Shown piece by piece: positions 8,575-16,483 of a stretch of 43,530 nt of DNA (position 1 is its first letter; every line of letters starts with the position of its first letter). Made by a program: the position numbers and the translations under genes. The stretch is from Candidatus Poribacteria bacterium (GTDB lineage Bacteria > Poribacteria > WGA-4E > WGA-3G), in the NCBI GenBank assembly GCA_012271015.1, contig JAAXHD010000122.1, positions 1 through 43,530 of the forward strand. Direction: 5' to 3'. The notes beneath the pieces were generated by a model that saw only the letters and a program-made list of their open reading frames with translations, was not told the DNA's origin and ran no database searches.

Positions 8575-8997
8575 ATGGCAGTTTTTTTACATACACGGGT
8601 TCGCGTCAGCGACCTTGACGGTTCCATCAATTGGTATTGCGACCACATGGGGTTCAAAGTCCTCAGTCGGAGCGACAAATCCCCGGCGGGCAATCAGATC
8701 GTCCATCTTGAACTTCCGGGCAATGCACACACATTAGAGTTAACCTACTCGCCTGACTTCGATCTTCAGGTGCAAGAGGATCTAATGCACTTTGCCATCG
8801 GCGTTCCAGATATTGTCGAATTTTGCGACGGGTTAGAGAAAGCAGGATTGGAAATTTGGCCCGATGAATGGCGCGAGCAGTTCACATCAGGTGGAATGAA
8901 AATGGCGTTCGTCACCGACCCGGACGGCTATGAAGTCGAAATCTTAGAGCGTGCAGATGCCTCTGGTGATCCGCTCGACGTTCTTGACGAGTCTTAG
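8575..8997 (+). CDS. Glyoxalase I-like VOC-superfamily metalloenzyme
   Basis: The 140-residue protein has two beta-alpha-beta-beta-beta modules. The four metal ligands of glyoxalase I appear conserved: His in LHTRVRV, Glu in HLELPGN or LELTYS, His in LMHFAIGV and Glu in GYEVEILE. Glyoxalase I converts the methylglyoxal-thiol hemithioacetal to a lactoyl thioester, but other VOC enzymes share this pattern, so the substrate is not certain. The start at 8575 is chosen because AGGAG lies six bases upstream and a promoter lies inside the longer ORF. It converges with the M55 gene and the two stop codons overlap. Confidence 0.82.
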   Translation: MAVFLHTRVRVSDLDGSINWYCDHMGFKVLSRSDKSPAGNQIVHLELPGNAHTLELTYSPDFDLQVQEDLMHFAIGVPDIVEFCDGLEKAGLEIWPDEWREQFTSGGMKMAFVTDPDGYEVEILERADASGDPLDVLDES

Positions 8998-9809
8998 ACA
9001 TGGGGCCAGAATTGGTTCCACGCCGTCAGCCAATCTTTTGCTCGGCTTTCAACAGTAACAGGACCCGTTATTTCAATCCCTGCTCGTCCCTTGAACTCCG
9101 CGAGTTTATCGACGCTTGAGAGTTCAATTTTGATTGTCGTTGGGGCATCAGGGACATAAGGCTTCACTCGGGTTAAATCTGTGAGAGCATCTCTCGCGGC
9201 GTCCTCAATCAATTGGCGGGCACGGACCGGTGGAAGTTGTCGCGCGCTATATCGGCTGAGTCCCCGTTTAACAGCGACTGTGAGCAGGGCATCGCCGAGG
9301 AGTTCTTTGGCTTCTCGGCAGACTGCCACGTCGCCTGTAACCAGTGCAACTGGCACCCGATGTGCTCCATTGAGCGCAGCGTTCACGCCTGTTTCACCGA
9401 CAAGATCGCCGTTGAACCAAAGGTTCCGGTACTGCACGCTGGAAATCGTATGACATAACACACCATCAGGCGTGCCATTGCGGGCGTGCATACCGATGAG
9501 CAAGCACGCATCACAACCGCTCTTCCACATATCTTCGTAGCGTCCCCACCCGTGATGCGCCACCCACTCACAATCTGGGTGAATTTTATCTGGAATCAGC
9601 GAATTAAAAGTCCACCCTTGTCCTGCCCCGTGGCAGTCTACAACAACAATCTCTGTCGCGCCTGCGGCTTTCGCACCGCGTACGGCGGCGTTGATCTCCT
9701 CCGTGTAGAGGTGCCGCCCCTCTTCAAACATTGCCGCACCGCCGTTCACCTGCTCCCATACAACGATGCCGCTGACACCTTCCATATCCGACATGATGAG
9801 TACTCGCAT
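8994..9809 (-). CDS. M55-family D-aminopeptidase (DppA-like)
   Basis: M55 enzymes are zinc D-aminopeptidases that act on D-amino-acid peptides, often from cell wall turnover. The N-terminus RVLIMSDMEGVSG holds the Asp and Glu metal ligands. DCHGAG, LIGMHAR and GETGVNAAL supply further conserved His and Glu positions. The ORF track begins 41 codons upstream, but that extension is Lys/Pro-rich and runs into the repeat element. The ATG at 9809 is preceded by AAGGAAGG and is the family-typical start, giving 271 residues. No peptide transporter genes lie next to it. Confidence 0.86.
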   Translation of the reverse strand: MRVLIMSDMEGVSGIVVWEQVNGGAAMFEEGRHLYTEEINAAVRGAKAAGATEIVVVDCHGAGQGWTFNSLIPDKIHPDCEWVAHHGWGRYEDMWKSGCDACLLIGMHARNGTPDGVLCHTISSVQYRNLWFNGDLVGETGVNAALNGAHRVPVALVTGDVAVCREAKELLGDALLTVAVKRGLSRYSARQLPPVRARQLIEDAARDALTDLTRVKPYVPDAPTTIKIELSSVDKLAEFKGRAGIEITGPVTVESRAKDWLTAWNQFWPHV

Positions 9810-9827
9810 TATTTTCCTTCCTTTCTT

Positions 9828-10024
9828 AGGACTTACGCACTTCACCGGTAGGATTTTTGCTTGGGGTGTTTTTGCTGGGGGTCTTTGCTTGGGTGTTTCT
9901 GCGTATTTCCCCTTGATAGGGCGTTTCTTCATTTCTTCACAGTTTGCAACCGCACCGATCCCGTGATAGTAAGTGTCTTCACCGTAGCAATATTGGTACT
10001 CTGGCTCAATTTTGCGTAAGTCCT
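9828..10024. mobile_element. MITE-like element with 12-bp perfect terminal inverted repeats
   Basis: AGGACTTACGCA at 9828-9839 is the exact reverse complement of TGCGTAAGTCCT at 10013-10024, enclosing 197 bp with no credible gene. Internally a T/G-rich word similar to TGCTTGGGTGTTTCT recurs, and the same word appears in the dispersed repeat near 20225. No clear target-site duplication is seen. A related partial end (AGGACTTAC) occurs near 33881. Similar termini are known from small non-autonomous insertion elements; assignment to an IS family would need a search. Confidence 0.62.
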
Positions 10025-10181
10025 GTTTCTATTAAATTCGGAGTGATTTCTTCCTTAAGTATAAATCCTTTATACTTAAAATGCAAGTGGCATGTTCTCC
10101 TTCGGAGGGTTGAATCTACCCTTTACTGTCAAGTTGGAAGGCATGCTATTGGACATGCCCCCAACGCCTCCAAAGGAATTT

Positions 10182-10210
10182 TTGACATACACTCTCTATT
10201 GTGATATAAT
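10182..10210 (+). promoter_or_regulatory. Consensus sigma70 promoter of argS
   Basis: TTGACA (10182-10187), a spacer of exactly 17 bases and TATAAT (10205-10210) make a full-consensus promoter. Transcription would start near 10217, giving a leader of about 60 bases to the argS ATG at 10278. Confidence 0.82.
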
Positions 10211-10277
10211 TTTGTTGTTAGACAAAACGCCCAATCTCATAAGGAAAGTTAACGAATACATAATTGGACTTGTACAT

Positions 10278-11987
10278 ATGGACACAATTAAAGCAGAAAT
10301 CTACAATATTATAGAAGGCGCGATTGACGCAGCTGTTGCTGCTGGGAAACTCACTATACCCGAGGTGCTAAAGATCCCGTTCTCACCAACGAAAACGCCT
10401 GAACACGGGGACGTTGCTACACCGATTGCCCTTGGACTCGCGAAACAAGCACGGATGGCACCACGCAAGATAGCCGAAATAATTGTCGCACACATCAATC
10501 TTGATGACCATCCAACTATCCGTCAAATTGACATTGCCGGTGCTGGGTTCATCAATATTCACCTCGCCGATAACTGGCTCTACGACACACTTCAAACGAT
10601 CGCTACGATGCAGGAAGGGTATGGCACCTGCAACAAAGGAGAAGGAAAGCAGCTTCAGATTGAGTTCGTTAGTGCTAATCCGACGGGACCGATTAACATC
10701 GTCAGTGGGCGCGCCGCGGCGGTCGGGGATACTCTCGTCAATCTCCTAAATGCTATAGGCTACAACGCCATACGGGAGTACTACGTCAACGATGCTGGTG
10801 GACAGGTCGAACGCCTCGGTGAGTCAATAGATATCCGCTACCGACAAGCGCTCGGTGAAGAGGGATTGGAAATTCCAGAAGGAGGCTATCAAGGAGAATA
10901 TCTTCGGGAATTCGGACAAACTATAGCTGACACAGAAGGTGATGTCTATCTTCAACTTGAGACAAAAGAACGAGTGGCAACGTTTCGGGACAAAGGCATT
11001 GCCCACATCTTAGCGCAACAAAGAAAATCTTTGGAACGTTTCGGAGTTAGTTTCGATGTTTGGTCGAGTGAAAAAGCGATTCGAGAGAGTAGGAAACCGG
11101 AGGAAATCGTTCAAGTGTTTCGCGAGAATGGGTGCCTCTACGAAGCGGAAGGTGCGACGTGGTTTCGGATGACAGATTTTGGCGATGATAAGGACTGCGT
11201 TGTTATTAAGAGCGATGGGGAATATACCTATTTTGTGCCGGATGCCGCATATCATCGCGATAAGTTCGACAGAGGTTTCACTACAGTTATCGATCTGCTG
11301 GGACCCGACCATCAGGGGCATATTACTCACCTCAAAAACCTTGTCAAAGCCCTCGGTATGCCCGATGATTGGCTCGAAATCTTCATCATTCAACAAGTCA
11401 ATCTCGTCGATGCAGCAGGCAAGCGGTCAGATATGTCGAAACGTCGAGGACAGTTTCTGACCCTTGATGACCTTATTGACGAACTCGCAGAGACCGTCGG
11501 CGAACAATTTGCGGTGGATGTCGCTCGCTATTTTTTCCTCATGCGTGTCAACAGTACCCATCTTGATTTCAATATGGAATTGGCAGTCACGCATGCCAGC
11601 GAAAATCCCGTCTTCTACATCCAATACGCCCATGCGCGGTGCTGCAGCATTTTTGAGCAGGGAGATGAGCAAGGAATCGCCCCTAAACCTATTGAAGCAG
11701 TCTCTCTCAAACGGCTCACGGAGTCGATGGAACATGAATTGATTCGGAAATTAGCTGAATTCCCATCGGTTTTACTTTTGAGCGCGGAGTCACGGGAAGC
11801 GCATCGCGTAGTGCATTACCTACACGAACTCGCGGGGATTTTTCATCCGTACTACAACCAACACCGGGTACTTGATCCTGCAGACATGGAAAAAACGTAC
11901 GCACGACTCATTCTGATACAGAGCGTGCAAAGGGTATTGAAAAACGGGCTAACGCTTTTAGGCATCTCTGCCCCTACTTCTATGTAG
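10278..11987 (+). CDS. argS: Arginyl-tRNA synthetase
   Basis: ArgRS charges tRNA-Arg with arginine. The N-terminal domain (HGDVATPIALGLAK), the NPTGP block, REYYVNDAGGQVERLGESI, the DMSKRRGQFLTLDDLI region at the KMSKS position and a DALR-type C-terminal domain are all recognisable over 569 residues. The class I HIGH signature after NPTGP reads NIVS, so both His are replaced. The ORF track adds 62 codons, but the ATG at 10278 begins the family-typical MDTIKAEIYNII and lies after the promoter. SD is weak. It appears to be a single-gene unit. Confidence 0.93.
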   Translation: MDTIKAEIYNIIEGAIDAAVAAGKLTIPEVLKIPFSPTKTPEHGDVATPIALGLAKQARMAPRKIAEIIVAHINLDDHPTIRQIDIAGAGFINIHLADNWLYDTLQTIATMQEGYGTCNKGEGKQLQIEFVSANPTGPINIVSGRAAAVGDTLVNLLNAIGYNAIREYYVNDAGGQVERLGESIDIRYRQALGEEGLEIPEGGYQGEYLREFGQTIADTEGDVYLQLETKERVATFRDKGIAHILAQQRKSLERFGVSFDVWSSEKAIRESRKPEEIVQVFRENGCLYEAEGATWFRMTDFGDDKDCVVIKSDGEYTYFVPDAAYHRDKFDRGFTTVIDLLGPDHQGHITHLKNLVKALGMPDDWLEIFIIQQVNLVDAAGKRSDMSKRRGQFLTLDDLIDELAETVGEQFAVDVARYFFLMRVNSTHLDFNMELAVTHASENPVFYIQYAHARCCSIFEQGDEQGIAPKPIEAVSLKRLTESMEHELIRKLAEFPSVLLLSAESREAHRVVHYLHELAGIFHPYYNQHRVLDPADMEKTYARLILIQSVQRVLKNGLTLLGISAPTSM

Positions 11988-12206
11988 CTGGTTGTCAGCA
12001 GTCAGCAATCAGCAAAGAGGTGCTTTTGTAGCAATTCACCGAAACTTGGAATGCCATAGCACCCGTAGAATGTCTGGCAGTTGCCAACGTTTTTGTCTGC
12101 CACAACGACGGAAGCACGTGATCATGATAATCGTGATTGTGTAACTTCTGAAAGGACCCTGATGGCTGATGGCTGATAGCCGATAGCCAATGACAATAGG
12201 AAAAAT
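11988..12206. other. Intergenic region with degenerate repeat ends
   Basis: The left part has GTCAGCAGTCAGCAATCAGC and the right part GATGGCTGATGGCTGATAGC, short tandem words that are loosely inverted relative to each other and so look like element ends. Between them lies a block (ATCATGATAATCGTGATTG) resembling the repeat near 20131 in reverse. The right end lies about 20 bases before the aminotransferase ATG. Confidence 0.45.
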
Positions 12207-13565
12207 ATGATAGATTATAGGAAAACCGATAAGGCGCACGTGTGGCATCCTCTGTTTCAGCATCAACGCCTTGAAGAAACAACGTTAGCCGTTTTTGAAT
12301 CGGCACACGGGACAACTCTTGTGGACGTAGAAGGTCGTGAGTACTTAGATGCGTACTCGGCGCTCTGGAACGTCAATGTCGGTTATGGTAGACAGGAGAT
12401 TGCAGACGCAGTCTATGCACAGATACAGCAGTTGCCTTACTATCCACACTCACAGATTAACGTCCCTGCCACGGTATTAGCAGAGCGACTCGCGGCATGT
12501 CTTCCGGGTGATTTGAACCATGTCTTTTTCTCCAACAGCGGTTCAGAGGCAAATGAAACCGCCATCAAAATCGCACGTCAGTACGGTAGACAGACCTATC
12601 CGGGTGAGAATCGCTACAAAATTATCAGTCGGTATCGTGGTTACCATGGGTTTACCTTTGGTGCCTTGTCAGCGACAGGGCAGACCCGTCGACGCAAGGC
12701 TTTTGAACCACTTGTTCCGGGGTTTATACATGCGCATCCACCTTACTGCCACCGATGTCCAATCGGATTGGACTATCCATCTTGTGGCACGGAGTGTGCT
12801 GATGAAATTGAACGGATAATCCAGTGGGAGGGCCCCGAAACCGTAATCGGTGTCATTGCTGAGCCTATCATCGGGGGTGGGGGCGTGATTGTCCCGCCGG
12901 ATGAATATTTCCCGAAATTACGACAAATCTGTGACGATTACGGCTTGCTTCTCATCCTTGATGAAGTCATCACCGGTTTTGGACGCACCGGGAAGATGTT
13001 TGCCTGTGAGCATTGGGACGTACAGCCTGACCTTATTACACTGGCAAAGGGACTGACGAGTGGTTATTTACCGCTCGGTGCGTGTGTCGCCTCAACGGCG
13101 GTCTTTAACGCGTTCCTTGGCGAATCCGATGAAAACAAAGAATTCGCCCAAGTCTGCACCTATGGCGGACATCCAGTGGCGTGTGCCGCTGGTGTTGCGA
13201 ACCTCGAAATCCTCCAAAAGGAACGCCTCTGGGAAAATTCGGAGAAAGTAGGGGGGCACTTACTCTCGAAATTAGAGACGTTGCTTGAGTTACCCATCGT
13301 GGGTGATGTTCGTGGGAAAGGGTTGATGATAGCCGTAGAACTCGTTGAAGCCGATGGGACGCATCTGGAAACGGCGACAACCAACCGAATCGTGGGTCAA
13401 TTGCGAGACTTTGATACAGGGGGAATTATCGTCGGAAAAATCGGACACGCTGTTGATGAACCGGAAAACATCATTTACATCGCACCGCCCCTGATTCTAA
13501 CAAAAGCAGAGGCGGATAGAATTTATGAGACGTTACGTCAAGTACTTATCCAAAAGGAGTTTTAA
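12207..13565 (+). CDS. Class III (omega-type) PLP aminotransferase
   Basis: Class III aminotransferases move amino groups from omega-amino acids, taurine, diamines or similar to pyruvate or 2-oxoglutarate using PLP. Visible motifs are FFSNSGSEANETAIKIAR, YHGFTFGALSATG, AEPIIGGGGV, LILDEVITGFGRTG and the Schiff-base Lys in LAKGLTSGYLPLGA. A Cys-rich insert (PPYCHRCPIG...CGTEC) is seen in the taurine-pyruvate and beta-alanine-pyruvate subgroup, but the substrate cannot be fixed. Length is normal at 452. The start has AGGAA five bases upstream. Its 3' end overlaps the opposite-strand mtnP by 33 bases. Confidence 0.87.
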   Translation: MIDYRKTDKAHVWHPLFQHQRLEETTLAVFESAHGTTLVDVEGREYLDAYSALWNVNVGYGRQEIADAVYAQIQQLPYYPHSQINVPATVLAERLAACLPGDLNHVFFSNSGSEANETAIKIARQYGRQTYPGENRYKIISRYRGYHGFTFGALSATGQTRRRKAFEPLVPGFIHAHPPYCHRCPIGLDYPSCGTECADEIERIIQWEGPETVIGVIAEPIIGGGGVIVPPDEYFPKLRQICDDYGLLLILDEVITGFGRTGKMFACEHWDVQPDLITLAKGLTSGYLPLGACVASTAVFNAFLGESDENKEFAQVCTYGGHPVACAAGVANLEILQKERLWENSEKVGGHLLSKLETLLELPIVGDVRGKGLMIAVELVEADGTHLETATTNRIVGQLRDFDTGGIIVGKIGHAVDEPENIIYIAPPLILTKAEADRIYETLRQVLIQKEF

Positions 13566-14390
13566 TTCGTGTCGCTTCGCCGTTGAAATCTTGTCGGGAT
13601 GGGTAGCCAGCGCGAATTGCAGGGCGTTTGAACAGGCGCAGCTCCGTTCTTCAATTGGAATGTTGGCAACGGCACTCCGGACAATTTTTTTGGAAGTCTC
13701 TACATTGGCACGGACATTTTCAAGGATCATCTCCGTCGTAACGTGATCATGTTCGGGGTGCCAGCAGTCATAATCGGTGGAGCATGCAAGAACAGCATAG
13801 CAGATTTCTGCCTCGCGTGCTAATTTGGCTTCCTGTGCCGCTGTCATCCCGATAATGTCGAATCCGAAGGACCGATATACGTTCGATTCGGCTTGTGTCG
13901 AAAACGCCGGTCCCTCCATACAGATATAGGTGCCGCCGTTATGGGCGGTTGCACCGACATCGGTCGCTGCAGTATATAAACAGTCACTCAGAAGTGAGCA
14001 AAAAGGATGTGCCAGGCTAATGTGTGCGGCGATGCCGTCACCGAAAAAGGTTGATTCCCGGTGTTTAGTGTGGTCGTAGAGTTGATCCGGTATAACAAAA
14101 TGGCGGGGTTCAATTTCTTGTTTTAGGCTCCCGACAGCACTCACAGCAATGAGCCATTCTACACCTAACGATTTTAAGGCATAAATATTGGCGCGGACGT
14201 TAATCTCAGAAGGAAGGATCCGGTGACCAACGCCGTGCCGCGGTAGAAAAACAACGGGCTTCCCATCAAGGTTTCCGAGAATAAGAGCATCGCTCGGTTT
14301 ACCGAACGGGGTTTCGACTGTGATTTCTTCGATGTCTGTTAAGCCTTCCATCTGATAAAAACCGCTGCCGCCAATGATTCCGATACGCAT
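13533..14390 (-). CDS. mtnP: S-methyl-5'-thioadenosine phosphorylase
   Basis: MTA phosphorylase splits 5'-methylthioadenosine into adenine and methylthioribose-1-phosphate in methionine salvage. The family order is clear: IGIIGGSGFY, FLPRHGVGHRILPSEINVRANIYALKSLG, CMEGPAFSTQAES and DIIGMTAAQEAKLAREAEICYA. Length is 285 residues. The ORF track starts 12 codons earlier; the ATG at 14390 is preferred because it begins MRIGIIGGSGF and has AAAGGAC upstream. It is convergent with, and overlaps, the class III aminotransferase. No other methionine salvage gene is adjacent. Confidence 0.93.
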   Translation of the reverse strand: MRIGIIGGSGFYQMEGLTDIEEITVETPFGKPSDALILGNLDGKPVVFLPRHGVGHRILPSEINVRANIYALKSLGVEWLIAVSAVGSLKQEIEPRHFVIPDQLYDHTKHRESTFFGDGIAAHISLAHPFCSLLSDCLYTAATDVGATAHNGGTYICMEGPAFSTQAESNVYRSFGFDIIGMTAAQEAKLAREAEICYAVLACSTDYDCWHPEHDHVTTEMILENVRANVETSKKIVRSAVANIPIEERSCACSNALQFALATHPDKISTAKRHELKLLLDKYLT

Positions 14391-14450
14391 CTTTTGTCCT
14401 TTCGTGAGGCATGACTGATGCATCAATCCATCGCCTCCACTACGTTACTG

Positions 14451-14477
14451 AAAACCGATAACTAAAAACTGATAACT
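14451..14477 (+). repeat. Two tandem copies of a 13-14 bp word next to a start codon
   Basis: AAAACCGATAACT is followed directly by AAAAACTGATAACT, ending three bases before the ATG of the MBL protein. It occupies the place of a ribosome binding site, and no SD is visible. It is probably the end of a dispersed repeat. Confidence 0.5.
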
Positions 14478-14480
14478 CTT

Positions 14481-15302
14481 ATGGCATTATTGCATTGTGG
14501 TAATTTAACACTTGAAGGAAAATCGAGTTCCGCCGTTGCGACTTACGTGCGAGTCAGAGAACTGGACCTCGTTTTCGATTTAGGCAGATGTCCGATGAAT
14601 TTTATCGGCATCGGCAATGTTTTCATTTCCCATTTCCACCTCGATCACTACTTCGGGTTGCCTATCTATATCAGTCAACGCTGGCTTGCTGGCATAGCGC
14701 CCGGAAACATCTATGTCCCGTGGAGCGGATCTAAACAGTTGATGCACATTCTTGATAGGATCTCGGCGTTGGATACCGGCAGGAGTTGGGCATATCAAAT
14801 CACGCCGGTTCGGGTAGGTGATGCCATTCCGTTTCGGCAAAATTTAGTCGCACACATTTTGCCAAGCGACCACAGTGTCCCGTCTGTCTCTTATTTGATT
14901 TGTGAAGTACGCCAGAAACTAAAACCTGAGTTTCGGCATTTGTCAGGGCGTGATATCGCAGAACTGAAACATTCAGGCGTCGAGATAACGACAGAGGTGC
15001 AATTGCCCTTAATTGCCTACTTAGGAGATACGCGGAGTATCCCCCTTGATGCACATCCATTACTCAAGCAGTGCAAAGTCCTGATTTGCGAATGCACATT
15101 CATCCTACCGGAACATCGGGTGCGTGCAAAGCGGACCATGCATCTACATCTTGAGATGTTACCCTCAATTTTGGCAGATGTTGAGAGCGAACATATCGTC
15201 CTGACTCACTTTTCCCGCCGCTATACACCGGAACTTATCCGACAAAAGGTTTTCGGTCACTTACCACCGGCGGAACGTTCTCGCGTACAACTCTTTCTCT
15301 AA
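14481..15302 (+). CDS. RNase Z-like metallo-beta-lactamase-fold protein
   Basis: The protein carries the MBL metal motif HxHxDH in SHFHLDHYFGLP, a Ser/Asp-rich strand around LPSDHSVPS with a further His, YLGDTR (bridging Asp) and VLTHFSRRY (final His). This order fits the tRNase Z/ElaC-like subgroup, which trims pre-tRNA 3' ends, but other phosphodiesterases share it. At 273 residues it is near the short tRNase Z length, and the flexible exosite arm is not obvious. The start is the first ATG and lacks a recognisable SD because a tandem repeat abuts it. It converges with the small membrane ORF at 15320. Confidence 0.72.
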   Translation: MALLHCGNLTLEGKSSSAVATYVRVRELDLVFDLGRCPMNFIGIGNVFISHFHLDHYFGLPIYISQRWLAGIAPGNIYVPWSGSKQLMHILDRISALDTGRSWAYQITPVRVGDAIPFRQNLVAHILPSDHSVPSVSYLICEVRQKLKPEFRHLSGRDIAELKHSGVEITTEVQLPLIAYLGDTRSIPLDAHPLLKQCKVLICECTFILPEHRVRAKRTMHLHLEMLPSILADVESEHIVLTHFSRRYTPELIRQKVFGHLPPAERSRVQLFL

Positions 15303-15319
15303 TGCGAGACAGCGTTCTG

Positions 15320-15640
15320 CTAAATCCTTGCCCGTTCTATGTAGAGATGTGTTGTCAGGAGTGCCCAGATAGGTGCTAATATAGCGTCTATCAATACGTT
15401 TACAACGACCATCACCGCGATTGCCCAAACGGGGGTATGCTGTAAGGTTATTTGGACCTGAGTGCCAAAAAAGAGATGGAAGAATGTCTCTGATAGTAGG
15501 ATCTCACGTAAGGGCACAAATTCAGGTGCAACGACAGAAAACAGTAGCAACGTTAAACCGAGAACCACGGTGGTAAATACCATTGTTCCCCAAACAAGCA
15601 ACAGGTACATACCAAAAAACTGCTTCCATTTCCCGCGCAC
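15320..15640 (-). CDS. C-terminal piece of a frameshifted membrane protein
   Basis: This ORF has a GTG start and encodes hydrophobic segments (FFGMYLLLVWGTMVFTTVVLGL, VWAIAVMVVVNVLIDAIL). The same frame is open upstream of the GTG and reads FIIENLSAITALRRSSELVRG. That is the usual cytoplasmic link in YciC/DUF975-like multi-spanning proteins and continues the gene at 15684-16268. It is therefore best read as the distal part of one gene, not an independent gene. Function unknown. Confidence 0.6.
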   Translation of the reverse strand: MRGKWKQFFGMYLLLVWGTMVFTTVVLGLTLLLFSVVAPEFVPLREILLSETFFHLFFGTQVQITLQHTPVWAIAVMVVVNVLIDAILAPIWALLTTHLYIERARI

Positions 15641-15683
15641 AAGTTCACTACTGCGGCGCAGCGCAGTGATCGCCGATAGATTC

Positions 15684-16268
15684 TCAATAATGAATGATCC
15701 CTTGGTTGTAGAGGCTCCATTTTACCAGAAAATAAACCGCGGGAATACCGACGATCATCAGCAACAGAATCGGCGTAGAAGGTGCTACCGGTACATACGG
15801 TATAAAAACTTGAGAGAATCCAGTCAAGATGGGTATGACAATGGTAAAAAATGCCGCTATAACGAGTAGCCCGAATAAGACCCATATCCCCAAAATAGAT
15901 ACGCTCTTGCGACGTGTCTGTCGCCATGCCTTGCCTGAAGTAGCATCTGTGCCACGGTATTGATGGACTATGATAAAAGTCAGTGGACACATTGCCAACC
16001 ATAGAAAACCGATGCCAAAGGTAGATCCACTGAAACCAACAGTTGTCTTTACACCCATTGGTTTCGAGGAAGACTGATTAGTTCCTGTTGATCCACTAAA
16101 TGCCTTGATTTCTCCTGATGTGCTAAAAGTCCATTGTGCCTCTGAAATCCATAATTTAGAAAACAGAAACAAGGCACTGTAGAATGCAAGGCTGACAATG
16201 ATAACGGGTAGCATCACCCGCCAGAACAGTCCGAAATTGTTCCGATATTCTCGAAATATTGCTGACAT
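15684..16268 (-). CDS. N-terminal piece of a frameshifted membrane protein
   Basis: The 194-residue ORF starts after GGAGG and has four candidate membrane helices (VMLPVIIVSLAFYSALFLF, IGFLWLAMCPLTFIIV, ILGIWVLFGLLVIAAFFTI, PILLLMIVGIPAVYFLV). A Ser/Thr/Gly-rich loop (SGSTGTNQSSSK) follows the first helix. It stops abruptly after KWSLYNQGIIHY. Removing one base in that region joins it to the frame of the next ORF, giving one protein of about 315 residues. It lies upstream of that ORF and downstream of the TPR lipoprotein. The frameshift may be real or a sequencing error. Confidence 0.62.
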   Translation of the reverse strand: MSAIFREYRNNFGLFWRVMLPVIIVSLAFYSALFLFSKLWISEAQWTFSTSGEIKAFSGSTGTNQSSSKPMGVKTTVGFSGSTFGIGFLWLAMCPLTFIIVHQYRGTDATSGKAWRQTRRKSVSILGIWVLFGLLVIAAFFTIVIPILTGFSQVFIPYVPVAPSTPILLLMIVGIPAVYFLVKWSLYNQGIIHY

Positions 16269-16332
16269 CAGTCAGGACCTCCGTGGGATGGGTTTCGGGT
16301 AAGCCTGCACAGACGTGGCATCGGGTAGTGTA

Positions 16333-16407
16333 TGTAGGGGCAAGTTCCCAAGCCATCCATCTCATACATTTATGAATGATGGAGAAGCCCAAAGAGCTTG
16401 CCCTACA
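16333..16407. repeat. Palindromic repeat in the leader of the membrane protein gene
   Basis: TGTAGGGGCAAG at 16333-16344 pairs with CTTGCCCTACA at 16397-16407, with an inner imperfect pairing CCATC/GATGG. The ends resemble the CTGTAGGGC hairpin at 32539, suggesting one dispersed family. Confidence 0.55.
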
Positions 16408-16441
16408 GCACACGACCGATCACTCTTCTACTGAAGCGGCA

Positions 16442-16473
16442 TAGGGAAACAGGATATAGGAGGGGTTTCCCTA
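16442..16473 (-). terminator. Hairpin just after the TPR lipoprotein gene
   Basis: TAGGGAAAC and GTTTCCCTA form a nine-base stem with a 14-base loop, ending ten bases after the stop codon. There is no clear T-run on the minus strand, so it may be an mRNA-end hairpin rather than a standard rho-independent terminator. Confidence 0.4.
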
Positions 16474-16483
16474 AAAATTGGAA

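Larger units (their letters stand above)
9810..10277. other. Divergent intergenic region between the M55 gene and argS
   Basis: This 468-base region holds the inverted-repeat element at 9828-10024, a small inverted repeat GGCATG...CATGCC at 10139-10158 and the argS promoter at 10182-10210. ORF-track readings through it (9766, 9944 and the 5' part of 10092) look spurious. Confidence 0.6.

Noticed and set aside
9944-10204. 86-residue ORF between the M55 gene and argS
   Set aside because: It runs through the MITE end and across the argS promoter and has no SD or domain.
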